A DNA stretch of 8,926 nucleotides from an uncultured Clostridia bacterium (GCA_946615495.1 CAMOHY010000079.1:1-8926), one strand, 5' to 3'; counted from the first letter of the stretch, positions 1-6,814 are shown. Made by a program: numbers and translations. The notes: generated by a model from the sequence alone, not told the origin.

Positions 1-31
1 GGGCCGCTGTACAGGATGTGTGCAGCGGCCC
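1..31. terminator. Stable hairpin at left edge, possible terminator
   Basis: Bases 1-9 (GGGCCGCTG) and 23-31 (CAGCGGCCC) are perfect reverse complements. The stem extends inward to 13 pairs (1-13 with 19-31) around a 5-base loop, with one T/G position at 10/22. That position is a G·U wobble in plus-strand RNA but an A/C mismatch in minus-strand RNA, so the plus-strand transcript folds better. The bases after it on the plus strand (ATTTATGTT) are only moderately T-rich. It could terminate a plus-strand gene lying left of the window, or be a second terminator for the sigma/anti-sigma unit with its T tract outside the window. Direction cannot be settled here. Confidence 0.4.
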
Positions 32-95
32 ATTTATGTTGAGTTCATACCACTTTATATGATTGATGCCCCCATTGCCTTTCTCAGAAAGGGGC

Positions 96-140
96 CTGGG
101 AAAAACTGCTCTTGGGGCTCCAAAGAGCGGTTTCCCCCAG
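96..140 (-). terminator. Imperfect 18-bp hairpin, probable terminator of sigma/anti-sigma unit
   Basis: Arms 96-113 and 123-140 pair over 18 positions with three non-Watson-Crick positions. In minus-strand RNA two of these become G·U pairs and one stays A/C, so the minus-strand transcript folds better. Reading the minus strand, the inner stem (GCTCTT pairing with AAGAGC) is followed by AGTTTTTCCC, which gives a five-T tract. A smaller perfect hairpin follows at 78-92 (CCTTTC and GAAAGG, 3-base loop). It lies 56 bp past the anti-sigma stop codon, where an operon terminator would be expected. The T tract falls inside the longer outer stem, so termination efficiency is uncertain. Confidence 0.55.
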
Positions 141-195
141 AAATCTCTTCTTTTCATTCGGTAATAGCACTGCGCTGCCTTGGGCGGGAAACGCC

Positions 196-1350
196 TCAAC
201 GCACCCTGACCGGGAACAGCACATTTTCGCCCTGGTCTGGAACCCAGGTGAGGGAAATAACATCCGGCAAATCCTCCGCCTTCAAGCCATACCATTGGTA
301 TTCCGCGTGCGTTCCGCCGGCGGCCCAGCCTTCAGGCCGGACCTGGCTCATATCCGCAAGAGGCGCTAAAAAAGCCGCGCCCGTTTCATCCGTCAGCTTC
401 CAATTCCCGTTCTGCCGGAAATAATCATCCTTGGGTTCGAGCTTCAGCGTCAGGTATAGGCCGAGGGAGGTTAAATCCGCCGTTTCATAATGCGCCCTGC
501 CATGGGCGTTTTCATAATTTTGTTCTGCCTGAAGGCGCAATGCTTCCTCCTTCATCAGCGGAACGTCAAAGCGGATTTCCAGCGTTTCCACCTGATACGC
601 GCCCATATCCATGGGCAACTCTTTGGGCATAAACACCTGCATCCATTTTTCTTCTTCCCCGTCATACACAACGAAGCCGTCGCCGCCCGCGATCACGTAA
701 TACCCTTCCGCAATTTTCCGCGCGGCCAGATCAGGGTCAAAATCCTCGCAGCCGCCGATCTGGGCGATGGGCCGCTGCGGACGGAAAAGCAATACCTTCA
801 TTTCCACATGAAGTTTTTCCGCGCCAATTGCCTCCTGGGGCAGCAGGATGATTTCGCCATCCTGCCAGGAGGCGTCCTCATAGCAGCCGGGCATCCAGGT
901 TTCATCAAAGCTGTCGGTGCCGTCGGTCCAAACTCGCGCGCCGTTGGCGGTAAAGGCCTCCACCCGGCAATACATGGGAATTTCCGGCTTCGTATTTTCG
1001 ATGGACCAATCAAAGGCCAGGGTGCGCCCATCGTACGCCGCGGAATCCACCCTCAGCCTGGCCCCCTCCGATACGGCCTCCTGATGAACGGGCTCCGTTT
1101 TCGTTTTGTTCGCGTCCCCATTCCCTGGAAACAGAAATTGCAGCACGCTCCAGCCGTTGACGGCGGCCAGGGCCGTACCGGTGGCCGTCAGGAGCAAAAG
1201 AAGGGCGGCGGCGAGGACAAAAAATTTTTCCCCCTTTCGTTCCGGCGCTCCCCGCCGGGCGCTAAAAAGGACCCTTTGATAAAGCGCCGCATCCTCCTTG
1301 ATGCCGCTCAGGGCATCATCCAGCGCTTCCCGCACGCTTTGCTTATTCAT
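196..1350 (-). CDS. DUF4179-like membrane anti-sigma factor
   Basis: Product of 384 aa with the usual layout of a single-pass anti-sigma factor. A charged cytoplasmic N-terminus (about 1-41) presumably binds the sigma factor. One hydrophobic segment follows (about 43-63, rich in Ala and Leu), then about 320 residues outside the membrane. The N-terminal pattern and the beta-rich start of the outer part (about 95-135) resemble Bacillota DUF4179 proteins, recognised by eye. I see no zinc-binding HxxxCxxC motif, so it is not the ZAS type. The ATG lies inside the end of the sigma gene (overlap ATGAATAA, 8 bp) and has its own GGAGG site about 6 bases upstream, which suggests translational coupling. 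It would hold the sigma factor inactive at the membrane until an envelope signal is sensed. Ligand and release mechanism are unknown. The stop is TGA. Confidence 0.8.
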   Translation of the reverse strand: MNKQSVREALDDALSGIKEDAALYQRVLFSARRGAPERKGEKFFVLAAALLLLLTATGTALAAVNGWSVLQFLFPGNGDANKTKTEPVHQEAVSEGARLRVDSAAYDGRTLAFDWSIENTKPEIPMYCRVEAFTANGARVWTDGTDSFDETWMPGCYEDASWQDGEIILLPQEAIGAEKLHVEMKVLLFRPQRPIAQIGGCEDFDPDLAARKIAEGYYVIAGGDGFVVYDGEEEKWMQVFMPKELPMDMGAYQVETLEIRFDVPLMKEEALRLQAEQNYENAHGRAHYETADLTSLGLYLTLKLEPKDDYFRQNGNWKLTDETGAAFLAPLADMSQVRPEGWAAGGTHAEYQWYGLKAEDLPDVISLTWVPDQGENVLFPVRVR

Positions 1351-1843
1351 CCAAATCGCCTCCTTGCAGCGCGGCGCGCAGCCTGTCCCGCGCCCGTTTG
1401 AGCCTGCCCGTTACGGCGGGTTGGGAAATGCCCAGGATAGCGGCGGTTTCCCGCGTGTCAAAATTTTGGTAGTAATACAGTATCACCGCTTCCCGCAGCT
1501 TCCGGGGCAGGTTCAGCACCTCAACGGCCAGTTCGCTGTTTTTTCCGTCCTTTACCTCCGCCTGGGAAGGCAGCCTATCCAGGGTAAAACGCCGGTCCAC
1601 GCGCCTGAACCAGGAAGCGCGGCGCATGTCCCGGCAGGCGTTCACGGCAATGCGGGTAAGATACGTTTTTTCCGACGCCTCCCCGCGATAGCGGGAAATG
1701 TGCCGGTAAGCCTTCAAAAAGGTTTCCTGCACGGCGTCCTCCGCCAGCGCTTCATCCCGAAGGTACAGATAGCACACCCGCTTGAGCGGAACCTGGTATT
1801 CGCCTACCCACTTTTCCAGTATTTCTTCCGGGCTTTGTTCCAT
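1343..1843 (-). CDS. ECF-family RNA polymerase sigma factor
   Basis: Product of 166 aa, normal for a small ECF (sigma-70 group 4) factor. Region 2 spans about 15-82 and includes the motif AEDAVQETFLKAY (34-46), characteristic of sigma 2.1/2.2, and TRIAVNACRD (63-72). Region 4 spans about 105-160, with a helix-turn-helix around ETAAILGISQPAVTGRLKRAR (132-152) that would read the -35 element. It directs RNA polymerase to a small regulon, probably including this operon, and is controlled by the overlapping downstream anti-sigma gene. The frame stays open upstream to 1945, but the ATG at 1843 is chosen because an excellent AAAGGAGGT site (1854-1862) precedes it, while the upstream ATG at 1906 has no ribosome binding site and sits at the T tract of a terminator. 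The subfamily is not determined. Confidence 0.92.
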   Translation of the reverse strand: MEQSPEEILEKWVGEYQVPLKRVCYLYLRDEALAEDAVQETFLKAYRHISRYRGEASEKTYLTRIAVNACRDMRRASWFRRVDRRFTLDRLPSQAEVKDGKNSELAVEVLNLPRKLREAVILYYYQNFDTRETAAILGISQPAVTGRLKRARDRLRAALQGGDLDE

Positions 1844-1853
1844 GGCGCTTTCC

Positions 1854-1862
1854 ACCTCCTTT
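1854..1862 (-). promoter_or_regulatory. Ribosome binding site fixing the sigma factor start
   Basis: The minus strand reads AAAGGAGGT, a near-perfect match to the 16S rRNA 3' end, 10 bases before the ATG at 1843. It decides this start over in-frame ATG and TTG-type codons further upstream. Confidence 0.85.
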
Positions 1863-1907
1863 ATCCTATAGACGGTGAACAGGCGGAAAATATAATATTT
1901 CTTCATT

Positions 1908-1943
1908 AAAAAAATGCCGCGGCTGCAAGCGCAGCTTCGCGGC
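1908..1943 (-). terminator. Rho-independent terminator after HAD gene
   Basis: On the minus strand a stem of GCCGCG plus GCTGC pairs with GCAGC plus CGCGGC. It has only a 2-base bulge and a 4-base loop, and is followed directly by T7 (A7 at 1908-1914 on the plus strand). It starts 5 bp after the HAD stop codon and cleanly separates the five-gene operon from the sigma factor unit. This is the strongest terminator in the window. Confidence 0.92.
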
Positions 1944-1948
1944 AATGT

Positions 1949-2581
1949 TTATTTGAGAAACAAGCCTTCCAATTCCGTCAGGCTCCGCACCGTATAATCC
2001 GGCGCATACGCCGGACCCTTGGGCGCCTGCAGCGCGCCGAAGCCCTGACGGATCCAAACGGTTTTCATACCCAGGGCTTTTGCGGGATAAACGTCGTTAT
2101 CCAGCCGGTCGCCGATCATGGCGGCCTGTTGAGGCGCGCACGCCGCCTGAGAAAGGGCGAAACGAAACAGGGCGGGGTCCGGCTTGAGAACGCCTGCCTC
2201 CCAGGAGGAGGCGACGACGGAAAAGTAAGGGCGGATGCCCCATTCCGTCAACCTTTCCTCCAAGCCCCTGGCCTGGTTGGCGATTATGCCCAGCGCATAC
2301 CTTTGGGATAGACGCTTCAGCACCCGCGGCGCGTCGGGATACAGCGTTTCCAGCTCGCCCCGGTAAGGCGCCGCTTGGGTAAAATGGTATTTTTCCATTA
2401 CCGTGCGGTATTGGGGCTTGTATTGGCGGGAGGCTTCCTCGATCTCTCTGTAAATATCCTGGGCGGTCAGGTGAAGCGACCGTGCCTCCGCCATCTCCGC
2501 CTGCTCCCGCACCCGCCTTTGCCAAACCGCGTCCTCATCCGTCAGGGTGTAGCCCACATCAAAGAATAAGCAGCGAAGCAT
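1949..2581 (-). CDS. HAD-superfamily hydrolase with variant motif I
   Basis: Product of 210 aa with a HAD Rossmann-like core and a helical cap at about 18-80. Motif I is FFDVGYTLTDED (6-17): the nucleophile Asp8 is present, but the usual second Asp two residues later is Gly10. Motif II is around GIIANQ (98-103), without the usual Ser/Thr. Motif III is Lys133 in LKPDP. Motif IV is IGDRLDNDV (156-164), which keeps the Mg-binding acidic residues. The family hydrolyses small phosphorylated compounds, but the substrate is unknown and the Gly10 change leaves the reaction open. The ATG at 2581 is preferred because the protein then begins right before motif I. An open frame continues upstream only inside the dus 3' end and codes low-complexity Arg/Pro-rich sequence. 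The gene starts 4 bp after the dus stop, is last in the operon, and ends with TAA before a strong terminator. Confidence 0.88.
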   Translation of the reverse strand: MLRCLFFDVGYTLTDEDAVWQRRVREQAEMAEARSLHLTAQDIYREIEEASRQYKPQYRTVMEKYHFTQAAPYRGELETLYPDAPRVLKRLSQRYALGIIANQARGLEERLTEWGIRPYFSVVASSWEAGVLKPDPALFRFALSQAACAPQQAAMIGDRLDNDVYPAKALGMKTVWIRQGFGALQAPKGPAYAPDYTVRSLTELEGLFLK

Positions 2582-2585
2582 CAGG

Positions 2586-3554
2586 TCACGTCCTTTCCGG
2601 CGGCGGCGTAAAGCGCGGCTCCGCCAGCAGCTCGCTTTCCGCGAACACGCGGGCCGCGGCGTCCGTATATTCCTGCACGGAAACGGCCTTGCGCAGGGCC
2701 CGGCGGGCAGGAGCCGGACAATCAAGGGCTTGAACCAAATAGCTCATAACCCCGTGCATCCGGCCCACCACCGCGTGCTCCGGCCAATTTTTCAGGTATT
2801 CCCGGTACAGCCGGTCGTGGAACAGGCGAAGGCTTTCCACTGTCAGCTCTTCTCCGCCCGCAAGGGCCTGGGCCAAGGCGGGATTGGTGGCCATGCCCCG
2901 GCCCAGCATCAGCCCAGGCGCCGGAGGGCAGGCGGAAAGGAAGGATCGGCACTCCGCCCCGGTAAACAAATCGCCATTGTAAATCACGGGGAAATGGGCC
3001 GCCTGAAGGGCCTGCAAATAGCATTCCCGATGGGGCTGGCCGGAATAAAACTCCCGGCAGGTGCGGGGATGAAGAATCCATTCCGAAACAGGATAGCGCG
3101 AAAAAATAGAAAGCAGTTCGGGCCATTCCCGAATATCCTCATAGCCCGCCCTGGTTTTCAGCGACACGGGCAGCGCCGCGCGGGCGTACACCTCATCCAG
3201 AAAACGCTGCAGCGCGTCCCGGTCGCGCAGCATGCCGGCCCCTTTTCCCTTGGCCGTCACCGTGCCGGAGGGGCAGCCCATGTTCAGGTTCACTTCCGTA
3301 TAGCCCGCGTCCCGCAGCAGCTTCACCATATCCAGAAAATACGCGGCGTTTTTCGCCAGCACCTGGGGCACGGCGGGCACTCCGGCGTTTTCGCGGGGCG
3401 AAATATCCGCCTGCTGCCGGCTGGTAAAGCTCAGGCTTTGGGAAGGGCTGATGAAGGGCATAAAATATTTGTTCACGCCGCCGAAGGTGGCATGGTGCAC
3501 CCGGCGGTAAATGGCGTCGGTAAGCCCCTCCAGCGGGGCGAAGTACACGTTCAT
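2586..3554 (-). CDS. tRNA-dihydrouridine synthase family protein
   Basis: Product of 322 aa, typical length. Dus enzymes are FMN-dependent TIM-barrel flavoproteins that use NADPH to reduce specific uridines in the tRNA D-loop region to dihydrouridine. Visible motifs are APLEGLTDAIYRR (6-18) at the FMN site, NLNMGCPSG (89-97) with the catalytic Cys94, LKTRAGYED (132-140) with an FMN-contacting Lys133, HPRTCREFYSG (162-172), NGDLFT (193-198) and MLGRGMATNP (216-225). The pattern fits the shorter Dus group found in Clostridia that starts with APLEG. Which uridine it modifies cannot be told. The start is the ATG at 3554, 4 bp after the yolD stop, with GGGAGA upstream. The gene sits in a cluster headed by a DNA-damage polymerase, an uncommon setting, so it may be produced with the repair genes. 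The stop is TGA. Confidence 0.93.
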   Translation of the reverse strand: MNVYFAPLEGLTDAIYRRVHHATFGGVNKYFMPFISPSQSLSFTSRQQADISPRENAGVPAVPQVLAKNAAYFLDMVKLLRDAGYTEVNLNMGCPSGTVTAKGKGAGMLRDRDALQRFLDEVYARAALPVSLKTRAGYEDIREWPELLSIFSRYPVSEWILHPRTCREFYSGQPHRECYLQALQAAHFPVIYNGDLFTGAECRSFLSACPPAPGLMLGRGMATNPALAQALAGGEELTVESLRLFHDRLYREYLKNWPEHAVVGRMHGVMSYLVQALDCPAPARRALRKAVSVQEYTDAAARVFAESELLAEPRFTPPPERT

Positions 3555-3558
3555 TCGT

Positions 3559-3987
3559 TCATTCTCCCAAAGCGGAAAATAATTCGCCCTCCAGGCCCCG
3601 CACCGCGTCCAGCGGAATCACGGTGCCGTCGGCAAGAAGCAGCTCCCTTTCCCAGGCCCTTAGCTTTTTCAGCTTCCCCGTCACGGTCACGTACGCCCCG
3701 CCCTGCTTGCGCCCGTCCGGCTGAAAATAGGTGACGGTGATTTTCGGCTGGCTGGCGGCGCCGGCCTCCAGCACGCGCATTTTTTCGTCCAGCTCCGCCC
3801 GCTCCCATTCGCCTATCTCCCGCTCCGCCTCCGTCAGCCTGGCTTCCTCCTGGATGGCGTCGTCATACCCCGTCAGGGCGGCGAAGGGGGCAAACTGGGC
3901 CGCCCGCTCCAGATTGGTCATGCGGCGGCGGGAGGGCGACACATGGCGCGGAAGGGCCACGATATCCTGATACCGCGGATTGCACAT
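3559..3987 (-). CDS. yolD: YolD-like protein
   Basis: Product of 142 aa. The N-terminal block YQDIVALPRHVS (6-17) and the hallmark RAAQFAPFAALTGYDDAI (28-45) match the YolD-like family. They are followed by a charged helical stretch (47-75) and a beta-rich C-terminal half with TYFQPDGRKQGGAYV (86-100). YolD proteins are usually coded beside UvrX/YqjW-type Y-family polymerases in Bacillota and have been proposed as UmuD-like partners or regulators of them; the biochemical role is not established. Here the polymerase gene lies just upstream, but an aldo/keto reductase gene separates them. The ATG at 3987 is chosen because GGAAGGAG (3996-4003) lies 8 bases upstream. A TTG at 4005 overlaps that site and can be dismissed. 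The stop overlaps nothing, and dus starts 4 bp later. Confidence 0.9.
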   Translation of the reverse strand: MCNPRYQDIVALPRHVSPSRRRMTNLERAAQFAPFAALTGYDDAIQEEARLTEAEREIGEWERAELDEKMRVLEAGAASQPKITVTYFQPDGRKQGGAYVTVTGKLKKLRAWERELLLADGTVIPLDAVRGLEGELFSALGE

Positions 3988-3995
3988 AAACGCCG

Positions 3996-4003
3996 CTCCT
4001 TCC
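3996..4003 (-). promoter_or_regulatory. Ribosome binding site fixing the YolD start
   Basis: The minus strand reads GGAAGGAG, 8 bases before the ATG at 3987. It supports this start over the in-frame TTG at 4005, whose own codon lies at the 5' edge of the site. Confidence 0.8.
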
Positions 4004-4012
4004 AAATGAATT

Positions 4013-5197
4013 TCAATATTTCATAACCAGCTTGACGGCCTTGGAGCCGAGCTTGTAAACCGGCCCTTCCAGCTCCCGCCTGGCTTCCTTCAGCATTTGG
4101 CGGATGGGAATCTGCTGGGGGCAGTGCAATTCACACTTGCCGCACTGCACGCACATGCCCGCGCCCGTGGAATTGCGCCGCAGGGCGGTGCACATGAAAT
4201 ACTCCTTGAACCCGGCGATCTTTCCATCGGAATACAGGTGGTTATAGGCCGCGAAGGTGCCGGGAATATCCACCTGGTGGGGGCAGGGCATGCAGTAGCG
4301 GCAGCCGGTGCAGCCCACCTTCATGTGCGCGTTGATGGCGTTTCTCACTTTTTCAATGACGGCAAAATCCTGTTCCGTCATTTCCCCCGCCCGGCAGTTT
4401 TCCGCCGCGCGCAGGTTTTCATGCAGCATGTCCAGGGAGTTCATGCCGGAAAGCACGCAGGTTACTTCCTCCTGGTTCCACAGCCAGCGGAAGGCCCATT
4501 CCGCCGGGCTACGGCCGGAAGCGTCGCTCTGGAAAGCCTTTACCGCGTCCGGGGGCAAATGGTTTACCAGCCTGCCGCCCCTGAGGGGCTCCATAATAAC
4601 CACCGGCAGGCCCTTTTCCGCCGCATATTTCAGCCCCGTCACCCCCGCCTGGGAATGCTCGTCCAGATAGTTATATTGAATCTGGCAAAAATCCCAATCG
4701 TAGGCGTCGATGAGATGGCAGAACATATCCGAATTCCCATGATAGGAAAAGCCCACCTGCCGGATGGCGCCGGAGGCCTTCTTTTCCGCCAGCCAATCCG
4801 CCACGCCCAGGTCCTTGATGCGCTGCCAGGATTTTACGTCCGTGAGCATGTGCATCAGGTAATAATCCACGTGGTCCGTTTGCAGGCGGCGCAGCTGCTC
4901 CTGAAAATATTTTTCCATGCTGTCCGGCTTTTTCAGCAGGTAATGGGGCAGCTTGGTGGCGATATTCACCCGGTTCCGCGCGTTGTTCCTGCGCAGGATT
5001 TCGCCCAGGGCCGCTTCGCTGCCGGCGTAGATATAGGCGGTGTCAAAATAGTTCACGCCGCCTTCAATGGCCGCCATGATTTCCTTTTCCGCCTTGTCCA
5101 AATCGATTTTTCCCGCCCGCGCGGTAAACCGCATGCAGCCATAGCCCAGCACGGAAATGGGGTTGCCGTACCTGTCCTTCCGGTATTGCATTTTCAT
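4013..5197 (-). CDS. Aldo/keto reductase with C-terminal ferredoxin-like domain
   Basis: Product of 394 aa in two parts. Residues 3-285 form the aldo/keto reductase barrel with the catalytic tetrad visible: Asp52 and Tyr57 in NYFDTAYIY, Lys82 in IATKLP and His116 in YLMHML. The C-terminal part carries two cysteine groups, C296/C299/C302/C305 and C349/C352/C355/C359 (CVQCGKCELHCP), the pattern for two 4Fe-4S clusters. This fused type is common in anaerobes and probably couples NAD(P)H-linked carbonyl chemistry to electron transfer; the substrate is unknown. The cytosolic location is inferred from the lack of signal or membrane segments. Three in-frame ATGs occur at 5200, 5197 and 5191. GGAAAGG touches the first, so 5197 or 5191 is more likely; relatives tend to begin MxYRKD, which favours 5191. 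The gene begins 12 bp after the polymerase stop. Confidence 0.92.
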   Translation of the reverse strand: MKMQYRKDRYGNPISVLGYGCMRFTARAGKIDLDKAEKEIMAAIEGGVNYFDTAYIYAGSEAALGEILRRNNARNRVNIATKLPHYLLKKPDSMEKYFQEQLRRLQTDHVDYYLMHMLTDVKSWQRIKDLGVADWLAEKKASGAIRQVGFSYHGNSDMFCHLIDAYDWDFCQIQYNYLDEHSQAGVTGLKYAAEKGLPVVIMEPLRGGRLVNHLPPDAVKAFQSDASGRSPAEWAFRWLWNQEEVTCVLSGMNSLDMLHENLRAAENCRAGEMTEQDFAVIEKVRNAINAHMKVGCTGCRYCMPCPHQVDIPGTFAAYNHLYSDGKIAGFKEYFMCTALRRNSTGAGMCVQCGKCELHCPQQIPIRQMLKEARRELEGPVYKLGSKAVKLVMKY

Positions 5198-5209
5198 CAT
5201 CCTTTCCTG

Positions 5210-6721
5210 TTATGCCCTGTGGCCGCCGATTTGGGCGTTGCGGTCGCGGGCGGTGGCGCCTTCCTGAAAATTCATGCCCTTGAGAAGCGCGTTTTTGCCA
5301 AATCTGCGCTTGATCTCCACCACGGCCTGCTGGCGGTCCCGCTCCCGCTTGAGGGCGGCGTCCTCCTTTTCCCGGCGGGCGTAATCGGTAAACATGTCCA
5401 TTTGCTCCGGCGCGCTCTCCCCCGCATTTTTTTCTGTCACCACATTGCCCGCCGCCACGCACATGCGCCGCACCAGCAAATGCGGGTCCACCATGCGGTC
5501 ATACAGCGTCATCATGGCCTCAATGAGCAAATGTGCGGAGGAAGTGAACCGGTCCAGCCGGATGCTGCCATGAACCCCCTTGGGCACAGGTCTGCCGTAA
5601 TGGTCCATTTCAATGGGGCCGGAATAGGCCGCCCGCCTGACGGGATCGCTTAAGGATTCCCGGTCATACCCCACGGAAAGCGCCACCTGGTCCGTCACCA
5701 GCCCCTTTTCCACCAGGTCCAGGGCCAGGGCGTCCGTCATTTCCATTATCACCAGCCGGGCCTTATCCGCCGGGTAGGGGCAATGGAGCACCTGGCCGCT
5801 GCTGAGGGAATGGGCCTGGGGCACATAGGCCTTAATATCCTGGATGGTGCAGCTTTCCCAGCCCCAGGCGTGGTCGATGAGCAATTCCGCGTTCACGCCA
5901 AAGAGGCGGTACAGCTTCTCCTCGCCCAGGGGCGAATAGGGGCAGCCCAGGGAACAGCGGGCGATATCGCCCATGGTGTACAGGCCGTTTTGCTCCAGCT
6001 TGCGGGCGTAGCCGTGGCCGACGCGCCAAAAGTCCGTCAAGGGCCGGTGATCCCACAGCTGGTCCCGATAGGCGTTCTCGTCCAGCTCGGCGATGCGCAC
6101 GCCGTCCCGGTCCGCCGGCATATGCTTGGCCACAATGTCCATGGCGATCTTGGCCAGGTACAAATTGGTGCCGATGCCGGCGGTGGCGGTAATGCCCGTT
6201 TCCCGCAGCACGGCCCGGATCATGCGCATGGCCAATTCATGGGCGGTGCAGCCGTAGGTGGCCAGATAGGGCGTCACGTCCATGAACACCTCGTCGATGG
6301 AGTACACGTGAATATCCTCCGGGGCCACGAACCGGTTGTAAATTGCGTACACCTGGGTGCTCACATCCATATAGAGGGCCATTCGGGGGCGGGCAATGAT
6401 AAAATCCAGCTTGTATTCCGGATGCGCCTTCAGCTCCTCCTCCTGGCTGGACGCGCCCAAAAAGGTTTTGCCCGGCGCGCGCAGCAGGCGCTGGCCGTTA
6501 ATATCCCGCACCTTCTGCACCGCCTCAAACAGCCGGGGCCTCCCCGGAACGCCGTAGGCCTTCAAAGCGGGCGATACCGCCAGGCAAATGGTCTTTTCCG
6601 TACGGCTCTCATCCGCCACCACCAAATGGGTGGCCAGCGGGTCCAGCCCCCGGCTGACGCATTCCACCGAAGCGTAAAAGGATTTTAAATCGATGGCGAT
6701 ATAGCTGCGCGTACCGTCCAT
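5210..6721 (-). CDS. uvrX: Y-family DNA polymerase, UvrX/YqjW-type
   Basis: Product of 503 aa, a translesion polymerase of the DinB/UmuC superfamily that copies damaged templates with low fidelity. Palm motif AIDLKSFYASVEC (9-21) contains catalytic Asp11 and a likely steric-gate Tyr16. YSIDEVFMDVT (140-150) contains Asp143 and Glu144. TATAGIGTNLYLAKIAMD (178-195) is the conserved DinB block, followed by thumb and little-finger regions to about 425. QMDMF (440-444) looks like a beta-clamp-binding motif. The tail KNALLKGMNFQEGATARDRN (476-495) followed by QIGGHRA is typical of the YolD-linked UvrX group. At about 500 residues it is longer than E. coli DinB, as expected for this group. The ATG at 6721 is chosen because AAGGAGGA (6726-6733) precedes it; a GTG-type start at 6769 would lie in the operator. 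It is first in a five-gene run behind an SOS-like promoter. The stop is TGA. Confidence 0.94.
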   Translation of the reverse strand: MDGTRSYIAIDLKSFYASVECVSRGLDPLATHLVVADESRTEKTICLAVSPALKAYGVPGRPRLFEAVQKVRDINGQRLLRAPGKTFLGASSQEEELKAHPEYKLDFIIARPRMALYMDVSTQVYAIYNRFVAPEDIHVYSIDEVFMDVTPYLATYGCTAHELAMRMIRAVLRETGITATAGIGTNLYLAKIAMDIVAKHMPADRDGVRIAELDENAYRDQLWDHRPLTDFWRVGHGYARKLEQNGLYTMGDIARCSLGCPYSPLGEEKLYRLFGVNAELLIDHAWGWESCTIQDIKAYVPQAHSLSSGQVLHCPYPADKARLVIMEMTDALALDLVEKGLVTDQVALSVGYDRESLSDPVRRAAYSGPIEMDHYGRPVPKGVHGSIRLDRFTSSAHLLIEAMMTLYDRMVDPHLLVRRMCVAAGNVVTEKNAGESAPEQMDMFTDYARREKEDAALKRERDRQQAVVEIKRRFGKNALLKGMNFQEGATARDRNAQIGGHRA

Positions 6722-6725
6722 AGCG

Positions 6726-6733
6726 TCCTCCTT
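6726..6733 (-). promoter_or_regulatory. Ribosome binding site of the polymerase gene
   Basis: The minus strand reads AAGGAGGA with four bases before the ATG at 6721. It fixes this start and leaves a leader of about 45 bases after the predicted transcription start. Confidence 0.8.
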
Positions 6734-6747
6734 TTTTGCTCCTTCCA

Positions 6748-6771
6748 AAATGCGCACCTTTGTTCGCATTT
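6748..6771 (-). promoter_or_regulatory. LexA/DinR-like SOS operator
   Basis: The minus strand contains CGAACAAAGGTGCG (6753-6766), which matches the core CGAAC-N4-GTTCG of the Gram-positive LexA (DinR) box at 9 of 10 defined positions. It sits inside a larger dyad with arms AAATGCG and CGCATTT (24 bp, 9 of 12 pairs matching). It begins five bases after the TATAAT box, so it covers the expected transcription start, the usual position for repression. Known from the family: LexA represses such sites and is cleaved after DNA damage. Inferred: the polymerase operon is SOS-induced. LexA itself is not in the window. Confidence 0.7.
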
Positions 6772-6799
6772 ATTATAGCAGATTCTTTGCAATTTGCAA
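6772..6799 (-). promoter_or_regulatory. Sigma-A-type promoter of the polymerase operon
   Basis: A perfect TATAAT lies at 6772-6777 on the minus strand, 16 bases downstream of TTGCAA (6794-6799), a 4-of-6 match to TTGACA. The -35 region is a tandem 7-base repeat, TTGCAAATTGCAAA (6786-6799). Transcription should start near 6765, inside the LexA-like dyad. The promoter lies between the terminator of the upstream unit and the polymerase gene, an isolated AT-rich island in a GC-rich region. Confidence 0.75.
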
Positions 6800-6814
6800 G
6801 CACAATTTCTTCCA

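Noticed and set aside
490..1401. Plus-strand open frame (303 codons) opposite the anti-sigma gene
   Set aside because: The minus strand has the coherent protein with a membrane segment and a ribosome binding site. The plus-strand product shows no motif.
1891..1896. TATAAT on the plus strand
   Set aside because: No plus-strand gene follows it and there is no matching -35. The segment is simply AT-rich DNA between a terminator and a gene.
1871..1897. CGTC followed by TATAGG, and TATTAT, upstream of the sigma gene as ECF-type or housekeeping promoter elements
   Set aside because: No AAC-type or TTGACA-type -35 element lies at the right distance, so no promoter is called, although one must exist in or before this 105-bp gap unless there is read-through.
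1844..1945. Upstream extension of the sigma factor, including an ATG at 1906
   Set aside because: It has no ribosome binding site and the codons run through a terminator stem. The start at 1843 has a near-perfect site.
2582..2725. In-frame upstream extension of the HAD gene into dus
   Set aside because: The added 48 residues are Arg/Pro/Cys-rich with no homology to HAD proteins. The ATG at 2581 puts motif I at the expected N-terminus.
2730..3734. Plus-strand open frame (334 codons) opposite dus and yolD
   Set aside because: It mirrors genes with clear catalytic motifs, and the predicted product is low-complexity, rich in His, Arg and Gly, with no domain.
4097..5653. Long plus-strand open frame (518 codons) opposite the aldo/keto reductase and polymerase genes
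   Set aside because: It is antisense to two well-supported genes, its product is His/Ala/Gly-rich with no recognisable motif, and it has no ribosome binding site. Long antisense frames are expected in GC-rich DNA.
5783..6688. Plus-strand open frame (301 codons) opposite the polymerase gene
   Set aside because: It is antisense to the conserved palm and thumb coding region, has no start signals, and has a biased composition.
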